Assembly: GCA_934271365.1 (NCBI GenBank)
Contig: CAKQRI010000002.1
Span: forward strand, 1-64,000
Direction of reading: 5' to 3'
Source: an uncultured Spirochaetales bacterium
GTDB lineage: Bacteria > Spirochaetota > Spirochaetia > Sphaerochaetales > Sphaerochaetaceae
DNA length: 64,000 nucleotides
Shown: piece after piece, positions 46,761 through 56,444 of the stretch
Numbering within the stretch: the first letter of the stretch is position 1
How the letters are laid out: the number at the start of each line of letters is the position of its first letter
Translations under genes and position numbers: made by a program
The notes under the pieces: generated by a model
What the model was told of the DNA's origin: nothing
The model's input: only the letters and a program-made list of their open reading frames with translations
Database searches by the model: none

Positions 46761-48680
46761 ATGATTGTAATCCTGAAAAAGGGTATAACAGCCCAGGAAA
46801 AAGATAAAGTGAGATCCTTTCTTAAGGAGAAAGGATTTATTGTAAAAGAAGTAGTCGGAGAGCATGATACAGTTCTAGGTGCAGTTGGCACTTCTCATAT
46901 TGACCCCCGTTCAGTGGAGCTTCTTCCTGGAGTTGAGAGTGTAGTTCCAATTTCCAAGCCTTATAAAATGGCATCAAGGGAATTCAAGAAGGAAGATACT
47001 ATTGTAACTGTCGGCAGGGTGAAGATCGGCGGAAATAGGATATGTGCAATTGCTGGTCCTTGTGCAGTTGAGAGCTATGATCAGATTATGTCTATAGCTG
47101 AAAGCGTAAGAGAAGCCGGAGCTGTAATATTAAGAGGTGGCGCATTCAAGCCTCGCACTTCACCTTATTCTTTCCAGGGACTTGGAGAAGAGGGACTTAA
47201 GCTCTTAAGGGCTGCAGGAGACCGCTTTGATATGCCTGTTACAACAGAGGTTGTTTCTCCTCTTGATGTTGATATGATGGCCTCCTATATAGATATGTTC
47301 CAGATTGGCGCCAGGAATATGCAGAACTTTGAGCTTCTGAAAGCTGTAGGAAAGACAGGAATGCCAGTTCTTCTGAAGAGAGGCCTTTCAGCTACTATAG
47401 AGGAATGGCTCATGGCAGCAGAATATCTGATTGCAAGTGGAACAGATCAGATTGTTCTTTGTGAGAGAGGCATCAGGACATTTGAGAAAGCTACAAGAAA
47501 TACGCTTGACTGCTCTGCTATTCCTGTAGTTCATAAGCTTTCCCATCTTCCTGTAATCGGTGATCCATCGCATGCAACTGGAATAAGGGATATGGTCAGC
47601 CCAATGTCTCTATCCCTCATTGCCGGAGGAGCTAGCGGAATCATTGTTGAAGTACATAATAATCCAGATAAGGCATTATCTGATGGACCACAGTCCCTTT
47701 ACCCATCTCAGTTTGAGAAGCTGATGAGAGATATTGAAGCCCTGTGTCCTGTTGTTGGGAAAAGCCTTGAGAGAATTCCAAGGATTATTCCAGAAACGAT
47801 GAAAGACGAGAGTGCTAAGGAAGGATATTGCAACAGCTCAAATGAGCTTGTTGTAGCATTCCAGGGAGAACGTGGCGCATTCTCAGAACTTGCAGTAAGA
47901 AGAAGCTTTGATGAGAATGCAAAGGTCCTTCCATGCCATTCATTCAAGGATACATTCGATGCTGTGTCTTCTGGTAAGGTAAAGTATGGTGTGCTTCCTG
48001 TTGAGAATACGCTAGGTGGTACTATCTTTGATACCCTAGACCTTCTGAATATCCATCCTGAGCTTACAGTAGTTGGAGAGCAGCAGATCAGGATAATACA
48101 CAATCTGATTGTGAATCCTGGAACAAGAATAGAGGATATAAAGAAAGTATATTCGCATCCTCAGGGGCTTGCTCAGTGCAAGGAATTCCTGCAGAGAGAG
48201 CTTCCTTGGGCTGAAGCTATCCCATTCTTCGATACGGCAGGTGCTGTATCGTTTGTGAAGGAACAGAATGATAAGAGCCTTGCTGCGATAGCTGGTGCTC
48301 CTGCTGCTGTTTATAATGAAATGGAAATCCTGAGGCAGGGGATAGAGACTAACCCGTCTAACTATACAAGATTCTATGTAATTACAAGAGAGGAGAACAG
48401 TGCTCTGTATAAGAGCTCTGCAGTTTCTGATAAAGCTGCGCTTTCTTTCTCTGTATCAGATGAACCAGGCTCATTGATGAAGGTCCTTGAGATTCTCTAT
48501 CATAATAATCTCAACATGAAGAAGCTTGAATCACGTCCTATTCCTGGTAAGCCTTGGGAGTATAATTTCTTTGTTGAGGTAATCATATTGGATCCTGAGG
48601 ATTTCGAAAAGGCAAAGAAGGCCGTCAAGGAAGCTGCTGCATCTTTCAGGGTACTTGGAACATTTAAGACGGTGTTATAA
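46761..48680 (+). CDS. Fusion of DAHP synthase and prephenate dehydratase
   Basis: 639 residues. Residues 1-75 are the ferredoxin-like regulatory domain of type I-beta DAHP synthases (IVILKKGITAQEKDKV). Residues about 85-340 are the DAHP synthase barrel (AIAGPCAVESYDQI, LRGGAFKPRTSPYSFQG, VIGDPSHATG). From about 360 comes prephenate dehydratase (VVAFQGERGAFSELAVR, VLPVENTLGGTIFDTLDLL, SNYTRFYVI with the catalytic Thr) and from about 558 an ACT domain with LESRPIPGKPWEY for Phe binding. One chain thus holds the first shikimate step and the phenylpyruvate-forming step, and no chorismate mutase domain. There is no ribosome binding site. The stop overlaps the next start (TAATG). Confidence 0.95.
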   Translation: MIVILKKGITAQEKDKVRSFLKEKGFIVKEVVGEHDTVLGAVGTSHIDPRSVELLPGVESVVPISKPYKMASREFKKEDTIVTVGRVKIGGNRICAIAGPCAVESYDQIMSIAESVREAGAVILRGGAFKPRTSPYSFQGLGEEGLKLLRAAGDRFDMPVTTEVVSPLDVDMMASYIDMFQIGARNMQNFELLKAVGKTGMPVLLKRGLSATIEEWLMAAEYLIASGTDQIVLCERGIRTFEKATRNTLDCSAIPVVHKLSHLPVIGDPSHATGIRDMVSPMSLSLIAGGASGIIVEVHNNPDKALSDGPQSLYPSQFEKLMRDIEALCPVVGKSLERIPRIIPETMKDESAKEGYCNSSNELVVAFQGERGAFSELAVRRSFDENAKVLPCHSFKDTFDAVSSGKVKYGVLPVENTLGGTIFDTLDLLNIHPELTVVGEQQIRIIHNLIVNPGTRIEDIKKVYSHPQGLAQCKEFLQRELPWAEAIPFFDTAGAVSFVKEQNDKSLAAIAGAPAAVYNEMEILRQGIETNPSNYTRFYVITREENSALYKSSAVSDKAALSFSVSDEPGSLMKVLEILYHNNLNMKKLESRPIPGKPWEYNFFVEVIILDPEDFEKAKKAVKEAAASFRVLGTFKTVL

Positions 48681-49219
48681 TGACAGCGAAGAAATATGAA
48701 GGTGTTATGCTGGTAATGGGAGTCCTTTCTACAAAAGGATTCCCTGATTCTCTGAAGGCAAGGCTTGAATCTGAATTTGGTTATATTGCTGAGGTAACAG
48801 AGGCTTTTCCATTTTCATTTACAGATTATTATGTTCCAGAGATGGGTGAAGGGATAATGCGCTTCTTTCTCCGCTTTGATCAGCTGATTTCCCCGGATAA
48901 GCTTGCAGAAATCAAAGAGAAGACAAATGAGATAGAGTCTCTATACAGCGAAGATGGAAAACGAAAGATAAATCTTGATCCAGGAACACTCAGTGAGGCT
49001 AATCTTATTCTTGCTACTACGAAGAACAGAAGCCATAGAATTGCTATTGGAAGAAACCTGTTTGCTGAAATCACGCTTATTTACCAGAAGCATGGGTATC
49101 AGAGCTTTCCTTGGACTTATGCAGACTACAAGTCAGAGAGAGTGCAGAGTATCCTTCTCTCTTTCCGTTCTGAGCTTCTGAAGATAAGACGGAAGTTAGC
49201 AGAAAACCAAATAAAATAA
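48680..49219 (+). CDS. DUF4416 family protein
   Basis: 179 residues. The conserved parts of DUF4416 are visible: LVMGVLSTKGFPDSLKARLE, FPFSFTDYYVPEMGEGIMRF, INLDPGTLSEANLILATTKN, HRIAIGRNLFAEITLIY and FPWTYADYKSE. The family has no established function. The start overlaps the stop of the DAHP synthase fusion by one base, so the two are co-translated. Confidence 0.85.
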   Translation: MTAKKYEGVMLVMGVLSTKGFPDSLKARLESEFGYIAEVTEAFPFSFTDYYVPEMGEGIMRFFLRFDQLISPDKLAEIKEKTNEIESLYSEDGKRKINLDPGTLSEANLILATTKNRSHRIAIGRNLFAEITLIYQKHGYQSFPWTYADYKSERVQSILLSFRSELLKIRRKLAENQIK

Positions 49220-49231
49220 GATATATAGAGT

Positions 49232-49948
49232 ATGATGGTTTTATTCATACTCACTATTCTGCTTTCTTCGTGTACTGTATCCCTGCCTAAGACTGTTACT
49301 GTCAATTTGAAAGACAGCCATATGTGGGAAGAGATACAAGGACATGAAATGTACTATACCCTGAAATATTTTGATGGTGATGGAATCGTTTCTGTTAATC
49401 TTGATCCCGGAATCCGCAAAGTTCAGATAAGGGTGAGGGACGGTGGCCTCAGGCCTATAATTGCTGTTCCTATTGGGAAGCTTTCACCTCTTGGAGGCTT
49501 TTATTATCCGGGCTATGATGGAGATGTCTGCTTATATAGAGAAAATGGTACATTCGCAAATCTGCTTATAAATGCCTCTGAATATATGCCTGATGCTGTG
49601 AGCAATCTGAACTATGAAAGAGTGAAGATGGACGGAATAGATCTTGAGGTGATTGAGCAGGAGCGGTTCCTTAATGATCTCTTTTCTGGATCTATCAGCG
49701 AAAGCTCATTCGTAAATACCAAACTGTATTCGCTTTCTCTTGATATGCTGCCTTCTGGATACTGGTATAGGGATAATCCCAGAGCGGATAATATTTTCAT
49801 AAAGAACAGTGGTGACCGCATTTCCATGAAATTATTTCCAGGTGCTTATTACTGGGCAAACTTTGATCGAGGTGTTTTCTTCTCTCTCATCATAACAGAG
49901 GGCGGAGAAGCCTATACAGGTATTGTAAAGCTGCCCAAATGGTATTGA
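49232..49948 (+). CDS. Putative lipoprotein of unknown function
   Basis: 238 residues. A very short signal peptide MMVLFILTILLSSC ends in a plausible lipobox (LLSSC). The rest is beta-rich with no recognised domain; YYPGYDGDVCLYRENG and YYWANFDRGVFFSLII are notable. It begins 12 bases after the DUF4416 gene, so it is probably in the same operon. ATG 49232 and 49235 are equally possible starts. Confidence 0.65.
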   Translation: MMVLFILTILLSSCTVSLPKTVTVNLKDSHMWEEIQGHEMYYTLKYFDGDGIVSVNLDPGIRKVQIRVRDGGLRPIIAVPIGKLSPLGGFYYPGYDGDVCLYRENGTFANLLINASEYMPDAVSNLNYERVKMDGIDLEVIEQERFLNDLFSGSISESSFVNTKLYSLSLDMLPSGYWYRDNPRADNIFIKNSGDRISMKLFPGAYYWANFDRGVFFSLIITEGGEAYTGIVKLPKWY

Positions 49949-49982
49949 ATGATAATGTTTATAAATTTATCATAATAGCATT

Positions 49983-51188
49983 ATGGAATCACTAAGAGAA
50001 TTATACAGAATTGGGTATGGTCCATCTTCTTCACATACAATGGGGCCACGTGCTGCATCTGAGAGATTCTTAGCTGAGCATAAAGAAGCTAAGAAAGTTA
50101 CAGCAGAACTTTATGGATCTCTTGCAGCTACAGGCAAGGGACATCTGACTGATAAGGCTATCCGTGATGTATTCACAGCAGCTGGTATTGAAATAAATAT
50201 CGTATGGTATCCTGATCGCTTCAAGCCTTTTCACCCAAATGCGCTTACATTGATTGAAGAAGAGCCTGAGCATCTTTCAGACACTTATTATTCAGTTGGT
50301 GGCGGAAAGATTGTCAAAGAAGGCGAGCCATGCAATACAGAGGCTGATATATATCCAGATGATGAGATTGGAACAATGGATAAGCTTCTTAAGTACTGTG
50401 ATTCAGAAGGCATTCAGATCTGGGAAGCTGCAATGAGATTCGAAGGCGATGCAGTTCTCAGCTATATGGAAGAGATCTGGCAGGTTATGGAAGCCGCTAT
50501 CAAGAGAGGCCTTGAGAATGAAGGTGTTCTTCCTGGAGGTCTCAAGCTTCAGAGAAAGGCATGCATGGCCCATGCTAAATCAATGGATTTTGCAGGTGCG
50601 CTTGGAAATACTTCCATTGCGCTTTCCTATGCTCTTGCTGTATCTGAGGAAAATGCAGGTGGTGGAAGAATTGTAACAGCTCCTACATGTGGAAGCTGCG
50701 GTGTTCTTCCTGGTGTTCTTTATTATCTGAAGAATGAATACAAGATTCCTGATATCAGGATTGAGAGAGCTCTTCTTACAGCAGGTCTTGTAGGCAATAT
50801 CGTTAAGACAAATGGCTCAATCAGTGGTGCTGAAGTTGGATGCCAGGGAGAAGTAGGTGTTGCATGTGCTATGGCAGGTGCAGCTGCAGCCCAGCTTCTT
50901 GGTGGTACAATCTATCAGATTGAATATGCTGCAGAGATGGGACTTGAACATCATCTGGGTCTTACATGTGATCCGCTGATGGGACTTGTACAGATTCCTT
51001 GCATAGAGAGAAATGCTATGGCTTCAATGAGAGCTCTCGATCATGCGTCCTTTGCTCTGATGGGAGATGGTAGGCATAAGATCTCTTTTGATGATGTCGT
51101 TGAAGTAATGATGGAGACGGGACATGCTCTTCCAAGCTTATACAGGGAGACAAGCATGGGAGGACTTGCTAGAATTCACGAAATGTAA
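49983..51188 (+). CDS. sdaA: L-serine ammonia-lyase (iron-sulfur type, single chain)
   Basis: 401 residues. The N-terminal beta domain begins LYRIGYGPSSSHTMGPRAA. Cysteines for the [4Fe-4S] cluster lie in TAPTCGSCGVLPG and LTCDPLMGLVQIPCIERNA. It converts serine to pyruvate and ammonia, a common energy route in fermentative anaerobes. The chain is shorter than E. coli SdaA (about 454) but both domains are present. A strong shared terminator follows. Confidence 0.95.
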   Translation: MESLRELYRIGYGPSSSHTMGPRAASERFLAEHKEAKKVTAELYGSLAATGKGHLTDKAIRDVFTAAGIEINIVWYPDRFKPFHPNALTLIEEEPEHLSDTYYSVGGGKIVKEGEPCNTEADIYPDDEIGTMDKLLKYCDSEGIQIWEAAMRFEGDAVLSYMEEIWQVMEAAIKRGLENEGVLPGGLKLQRKACMAHAKSMDFAGALGNTSIALSYALAVSEENAGGGRIVTAPTCGSCGVLPGVLYYLKNEYKIPDIRIERALLTAGLVGNIVKTNGSISGAEVGCQGEVGVACAMAGAAAAQLLGGTIYQIEYAAEMGLEHHLGLTCDPLMGLVQIPCIERNAMASMRALDHASFALMGDGRHKISFDDVVEVMMETGHALPSLYRETSMGGLARIHEM

Positions 51189-51204
51189 TTCTTTATAGTA
51201 TAAC

Positions 51205-51236
51205 AAAAAGGCAAGCTTTCATGGCTTGCCTTTTTA
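51205..51236. terminator. Bidirectional terminator between sdaA and leuS
   Basis: AAAAAGGCAAGC (ends 51216), a 7-base loop, GCTTGCCTTTTT (from 51224). A and T runs on both sides serve both convergent genes. Confidence 0.92.
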
Positions 51237-51243
51237 TTTGCTG

Positions 51244-53757
51244 CTATCTTATGACGATATTGACCAGTTTTCCAGGAACTACAATTTCTTTGACGATTGT
51301 CTTTCCATCAATCCAGGTCTTTATCTTCTCATCTTCCTTTGCCTTTTCGAGCATTTCTTCCTTTGTTGCTCCATGAGGAAGCGTGAGCTTGCTTCTCAGC
51401 TTTCCGTTGATCTGGACTACAACTTCAATCTCATCATCCTTGCACTTAGCTTCATCATATTCAGGCCATTTGACCAAAGCAACAGATGGCTCATGTCCAA
51501 GCATTGACCAGAGCTCTTCTGCAAGGTGAGGAGTATATGGAGAGAGCAGGAGTGTGAGAGTCTCAAGTGCTTTCTTTGGAATCACATCAAGTTTGTTGAG
51601 CTCATTTACATAAACCATCATCTGTGAGATAGCTGTATTGAAGTTAAGAGAAGCTGTATCCTCACTTACCTTCTTTATTGTCTTATTCATGAGTTTATCG
51701 AGGTCTTTGCTGAGAGCAACGTCCTCAATCTTCTTCTCTGTTGCGATTCTCCATGTCCTATCGAGGAATCTATAGACACCGATGAATCCATTAGTAGCCC
51801 ATGGCTTGGATTCTCTCAGTGGTCCCATGAACATCTCGTACATTCTTACTGAGTCGGCACCATAATCTCTGATGAAGTCATCTGGGTTGATTACATTCTT
51901 GAGGCTCTTAGACATCTTTGCGATTACCTGGGTGAGCTCTTCTCCTGTTTCCTTATCAAAATACTTTCCATCTCTCTCTTCTACAAGGTCTGTAGGGACA
52001 AGGGACTTATTAGCCTTCTGATAAGCAAATGATGTAATCATTCCCTGATTTACAAGTCTTTGGAATGGTTCCTTTGTTGAAACGAGTCCAAGATCATAGA
52101 GAACCTTATGCCAGAATCTTGAGTAGAGCAGGTGAAGAACCGCATGCTCTGCACCTCCTACATAGAGATCTACAGGCATCCAGTACTTCTCTTTCTCTGG
52201 ATCAACGAATGCTTTATCATTCTTTGGATCAATATACCTGAGATAGTACCAGCATGAACCTGCCCACTGAGGCATTGTATTAGTCTCTCTCTTTGCATCT
52301 CTGCCGCACTTAGGACATTTGCAGTTTACCCAGCTCTCAACATTCACAAGAGGGGATTCACCTGTGCCGGATGGCTCATATTTCTGAACCTGCGGAAGGG
52401 TAAGAGGTAGCTCTTCTTCTGGAACAAGCACTGTACCGCAGTCTGGACAATGAATCAGAGGAATAGGCTCTCCCCAATAGCGCTGGCGTGAGAATACCCA
52501 GTCTCTTAGCTTATAGTTGACAGCTTTGTGTCCGCAGCCTTTCTCTTCAAGGAATGCAAGCATCTTCTCAATTGCATCTGCCTTGTTAAGACCATTCAGC
52601 CATTCAGAGTTGACATGCTCTCCATCCTCAGTCCATGCCTCTTCCTGTACATTCACTTTGCTCTTCAGAACTTCGATTATAGGGAGGTTGAACTTCTTTG
52701 CAAATTCCCAGTCTCTCTCATCGTGTGCAGGAACAGCCATTATTGCACCTGTTCCATAAGAGATCAGAACGTAGTCTGCAATCCAGATAGGAATCTTCTT
52801 GCCATTCACTGGATTGATTGCATATGAACCTGAGAATACACCTGTCTTATCTTTAGCAAGGTCTGTTCTCTCTAAATCGCTCTTATGCTTTGTTGCATCA
52901 AGGTATTTCTCTACAGCTTCCTTCTGCTCTGGTGTTGTGAGCTTGCTGACAAGAGGATGCTCTGGTGCAATTACCATATATGTTGCACCGAATAGGGTAT
53001 CACATCTTGTTGTATATACTTCAAGCTTCTCATCGCTGTTCTCAAGCTGGAAGAAAACGGCAGCACCTTCGCTTCTGCCAATCCAGTTGCGCTGCATTGC
53101 CTTTACGGATTCAGGCCAGTCGAGAGAATCGAGATCTTCAAGAAGCTTATCTGCATATGCTGTTATTCTCAGAATCCACTGCCTGATGTTCTTCTTCTCA
53201 ACCTTAGCTCCGCATCTTTCGCAGTGACCTTCCTTTACTTCTTCGTTTGCAAGGCCTGTTTTGCAGTCAGGACACCAGTTAATCGGGGTTGAAGCTTCAT
53301 AAGCCAGTCCCTTTTTGTAGAGCTGTTCAAAAATCCACTGTGTCCAATGATAGTAATCTTCATTGCATGTACTGATCTCTCTATCCCAGTCATATGAGAA
53401 TCCGAGGCTCTTTATCTGGCGTCTGAAGTTATTGATGTTCTTATTGGTTGTCACATAAGGGTGAGTGCCTGTTTTTATTGCATAGTTCTCTGCAGGGAGG
53501 CCGAATGAGTCAAAGCCCATTGGATGCAGAACATTGTAGCCATTCATTCTTAGATATCTCGAATAGATATCTGTTGCTGTATAGCCCTCAGGATGTCCTA
53601 CATGAAGTCCTGCTCCTGATGGATATGGGAACATATCAAGGACATACATTCTCTTCTCTTTTGGGAAGGATGGATCTTCTTCTGCCTTGAAGGTCTTATT
53701 CTCTTCCCAGTATTTCTGCCATTTAGGTTCAATTTCATTGAAAGGATACTTACTCAT
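51244..53757 (-). CDS. leuS: Leucyl-tRNA synthetase
   Basis: 837 residues, normal bacterial length. The HIGH box is in [20 protein letters not shown], a zinc-binding cysteine set [21 protein letters not shown], the CP1 editing domain ([20 protein letters not shown]), and the KMSKS box in [15 protein letters not shown]. It charges tRNA-Leu. It is transcribed alone, convergent with sdaA. Confidence 0.98.
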   Translation of the reverse strand: MSKYPFNEIEPKWQKYWEENKTFKAEEDPSFPKEKRMYVLDMFPYPSGAGLHVGHPEGYTATDIYSRYLRMNGYNVLHPMGFDSFGLPAENYAIKTGTHPYVTTNKNINNFRRQIKSLGFSYDWDREISTCNEDYYHWTQWIFEQLYKKGLAYEASTPINWCPDCKTGLANEEVKEGHCERCGAKVEKKNIRQWILRITAYADKLLEDLDSLDWPESVKAMQRNWIGRSEGAAVFFQLENSDEKLEVYTTRCDTLFGATYMVIAPEHPLVSKLTTPEQKEAVEKYLDATKHKSDLERTDLAKDKTGVFSGSYAINPVNGKKIPIWIADYVLISYGTGAIMAVPAHDERDWEFAKKFNLPIIEVLKSKVNVQEEAWTEDGEHVNSEWLNGLNKADAIEKMLAFLEEKGCGHKAVNYKLRDWVFSRQRYWGEPIPLIHCPDCGTVLVPEEELPLTLPQVQKYEPSGTGESPLVNVESWVNCKCPKCGRDAKRETNTMPQWAGSCWYYLRYIDPKNDKAFVDPEKEKYWMPVDLYVGGAEHAVLHLLYSRFWHKVLYDLGLVSTKEPFQRLVNQGMITSFAYQKANKSLVPTDLVEERDGKYFDKETGEELTQVIAKMSKSLKNVINPDDFIRDYGADSVRMYEMFMGPLRESKPWATNGFIGVYRFLDRTWRIATEKKIEDVALSKDLDKLMNKTIKKVSEDTASLNFNTAISQMMVYVNELNKLDVIPKKALETLTLLLSPYTPHLAEELWSMLGHEPSVALVKWPEYDEAKCKDDEIEVVVQINGKLRSKLTLPHGATKEEMLEKAKEDEKIKTWIDGKTIVKEIVVPGKLVNIVIR

Positions 53758-53806
53758 AGAAGCAAGTTTATCACTATGGCGTGAAAATTCCTATAATCTG
53801 TTGTGC

Positions 53807-54859
53807 TCAAAAGAATATTGAGATGGCAGAAATGATAATTGAGAGTGATATCACCAATGGATACAGCTTGCCGCAGGTTCTTCTTATTCTCGATGAAAGG
53901 AATCCGCAGAAAGGATACATAGGAAAGACTGTATCAAGAAGGAATAGGGGAAGAGCAAATGATATGTACTGATATCTGCCTCTTAAGATAAGCAGGAATA
54001 TGGCTTCAGCTGCGGCTGTGAATAATGCACTGATTCCAAGCATTCTGCTTTTTTCTTTGAGTGACCAATCATCTCCTTTTGGATAAATGCCGCCAGGTGA
54101 TGGAAAATAGAATGGCAGAAATACAGATAGAAGAGAAGAAATCCATGATGTATCCCATGAAAGATATAGTGGCTTTATTCCCATAAATGACAATGAGATT
54201 GCTTCTGTTATAGCTCTCAGCGATAGAACAGCAGAAGGAATCATCAGAAGATGAGGAGAGAAGCTTCTGAATTTCAGGATCATCAGAAGATAGAGAAGCG
54301 TATTGAATAGCAATGTGCATAGAAAAGATATGATCTGCTTTCTTGTGTTTTTATCAAGCGCATGCTTAGCATTGTTATCTCCTCTGCTTTTATGCCACAT
54401 GAAATAGCCCATATCAAAGAATCTGGACGCATGGCGGTATACTTTGAATATCCCGCGCTTGAATGTTTTTATCTCTTTGCGTAGCTGCATGATCTCAAAG
54501 CCGGGCCTAGAGGAGAAGTTCTTGAAAGATGATGGATTATCGCCTTCAATGCATAAGAGAATCTCGTCTGCTTTTCTCTCTTCTTCTAAGAAAACAATAG
54601 CTTCATCTACAAGCTTTTCGCCTATTCCCCTGCCTCTTGCGTCTTCTGAGACATAAAGCCAGCCTATGTATCCGACTTTTACTTCTGCTTTGTAGATATC
54701 CAGATTGATCCCTCCAAGAATCTTCCCATCTTCAGATGCCACTAATGTAGATTCAGGATAGAGGTAGAAGATTGAATGATAAGACTGAGGGAAAGACCTC
54801 CTCATTATCTCTTCTGCTGCTTCTATTTCTTCATCTTTGATTCTTCTTATCTCTATCAT
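53807..54859 (-). CDS. GNAT acetyltransferase fused to a membrane domain
   Basis: 350 residues. Residues 1-145 are a GNAT domain with the acetyl-CoA loop in LYVSEDARGRGIGEKLVDEA and a C-terminal GFEIMQLRKEI. After a basic linker (about 145-180) come five or six hydrophobic segments (about 185-350) with no recognised family; a His or Glu protease motif is not seen. The enzyme would sit at the inner face of the cytoplasmic membrane. The substrate is unknown. Confidence 0.78.
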   Translation of the reverse strand: MIEIRRIKDEEIEAAEEIMRRSFPQSYHSIFYLYPESTLVASEDGKILGGINLDIYKAEVKVGYIGWLYVSEDARGRGIGEKLVDEAIVFLEEERKADEILLCIEGDNPSSFKNFSSRPGFEIMQLRKEIKTFKRGIFKVYRHASRFFDMGYFMWHKSRGDNNAKHALDKNTRKQIISFLCTLLFNTLLYLLMILKFRSFSPHLLMIPSAVLSLRAITEAISLSFMGIKPLYLSWDTSWISSLLSVFLPFYFPSPGGIYPKGDDWSLKEKSRMLGISALFTAAAEAIFLLILRGRYQYISFALPLFLLDTVFPMYPFCGFLSSRIRRTCGKLYPLVISLSIIISAISIFF

Positions 54860-55054
54860 AATGCACCTTGAATTATGGCATATAGGAAGTATAAAAGCAA
54901 AAGATGGGGCATTAATGAATCAAAGCAGAAATCCCAGTGAAATTACGAATGTCATTCAATATACCAACTAGGATTCAGAGCTGTTGAGTTGATAGAATAT
55001 TTTATTAACCTTAAGTTTTAGATTTACAAATTTATGAATTTTATACTTACATTT

Positions 55055-55071
55055 TTATGAATTAATCATAA
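55055..55071. repeat. Inverted repeat at the DUF4143 gene promoter
   Basis: TTATGA-ATTAA-TCATAA, with a perfect TATAAT at 55074-55079 just after it, and a direct copy of TTTATGAATT 23 bases upstream (55031-55040 and 55054-55063). It looks like an operator. Confidence 0.5.
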
Positions 55072-55094
55072 AATATAATGTATTGAGGTGTTGA

Positions 55095-56357
55095 ATGTAT
55101 AGAAAGAGATATATTGAAAACCAAATAGATAAGGCATTGAAAACATGTGGTGCTGTGGTTGTAGCAGGTCCAAAGTTCTGTGGCAAGACTACTACGTGCC
55201 TTATATTCCAGAAAAGCTTCATAAAGCTTAATACAGAACAATCAATAAAGCTTGCAACGTTAAATCCTAAGGGGATACTTGCGGGAGAAAAGCCTAGACT
55301 TATAGATGAATGGCAGGCTGTACCTGAGCTTTGGAACCAGATTAAGAATGATCTTGATGATGACTATCAGTTTGGTAAATACCTGCTGACAGGTAGTTCA
55401 ACTCCTGCAGATAAAAATAAGATATACCATTCAGGAGCAGGTCGGATTGTGACTTTGCGCATGAGGCCGATGTCCCTTTATGAATCAGGAGAATCTGATG
55501 GAAAGGTATCTCTTCTGGATTTATTCAGCAAATATGATATTGGGATTGATGAGAATCTGGATTTTACGTTGGCTCATGTAGCAGAATTGATCTGCAGAGG
55601 AGGGTGGCCTATTTCTGTACTAGCAGATCATGATATTGCTTTGGATGTGACTCATAATTATTTTCTTGGGTTATTCAGTTTTGAGAACACAATAAATGGA
55701 AGTTTTAGAAATAAGAAGCCAGAGATTCTCCGCATGATTATAAAAAGCTATGCAAGGAATATCTCTTCAGAGGCATCCATCGAAACAATACTGAAGGACT
55801 TAAGACAAAGCAATGAGAGGTCTATGGATAGAAATACATTTGAAGACTATCTAGATACAATCAGGGATCTCTATATCATTGAAGATATGGAGGCTTGGAA
55901 TCCGAATTTCAGATCAAAGACAGTTATACGTTCAACTCCAACAAGGCACTTCTCCGACCCTTCTATAGCTGCTGCTGTTCTTAATATCAATCCAGAAGAT
56001 CTGATGAATGATATTGAGAGCTTTGGGCTTTTTTTTGAGGATCTTGCTGTGAGAGATCTTCGCATCTATGCAGAGAGTCTTGGAGGAGAAGTGCGTCATT
56101 ATAGAGATAGCTCCGGTCTTGAGTGTGATTCTATAATACATCTTAGAGACGGTAGCTGGGGTGCTGTGGAGATAAAGCTTGGAGGTGAGCATCTTATAGA
56201 TGAGGGTGCAGCTAGTCTATTGAGACTTAGCAATAAGATAGAAAGCAGAAGTAATGAGAAATCCCCATCTTTTCTCATGGTTCTTACTTCTACAGGTCCA
56301 ATGTATAAGCGTGAAGATGGAGTATATGTTGTCCCGATAAATAAGCTGAAGGCATGA
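55095..56357 (+). CDS. AAA ATPase with DUF4143 C-terminal domain
   Basis: 420 residues. Walker A is AGPKFCGKTTTC (residues about 24-35), Walker B PRLIDEWQAVPELWNQI, and sensor-like LLTGSSTPADK follows. The DUF4143 part is C-terminal, ending in a nuclease-like strand pattern SSGLECDSIIHLRDGSWGAVEIKLGG (given here only as key residues D, E and K). The family is widespread and of unknown function. GAGGTG precedes the ATG, and a possible operator lies in the promoter. It is 87 bases before the helicase-nuclease gene on the same strand. Confidence 0.85.
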   Translation: MYRKRYIENQIDKALKTCGAVVVAGPKFCGKTTTCLIFQKSFIKLNTEQSIKLATLNPKGILAGEKPRLIDEWQAVPELWNQIKNDLDDDYQFGKYLLTGSSTPADKNKIYHSGAGRIVTLRMRPMSLYESGESDGKVSLLDLFSKYDIGIDENLDFTLAHVAELICRGGWPISVLADHDIALDVTHNYFLGLFSFENTINGSFRNKKPEILRMIIKSYARNISSEASIETILKDLRQSNERSMDRNTFEDYLDTIRDLYIIEDMEAWNPNFRSKTVIRSTPTRHFSDPSIAAAVLNINPEDLMNDIESFGLFFEDLAVRDLRIYAESLGGEVRHYRDSSGLECDSIIHLRDGSWGAVEIKLGGEHLIDEGAASLLRLSNKIESRSNEKSPSFLMVLTSTGPMYKREDGVYVVPINKLKA

Positions 56358-56444
56358 TTTGAGGCCTCTATTTTATTTTGTTAATAAGGACATTAATATT
56401 ATAATTATATACAGTCTATTATTTTGAGTGGGGCAAAGTAAAAG

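Noticed and set aside
46727..46891. Longer N-terminus for nth
   Set aside because: It would overlap the start of the divergent DAHP synthase fusion and lacks family similarity.
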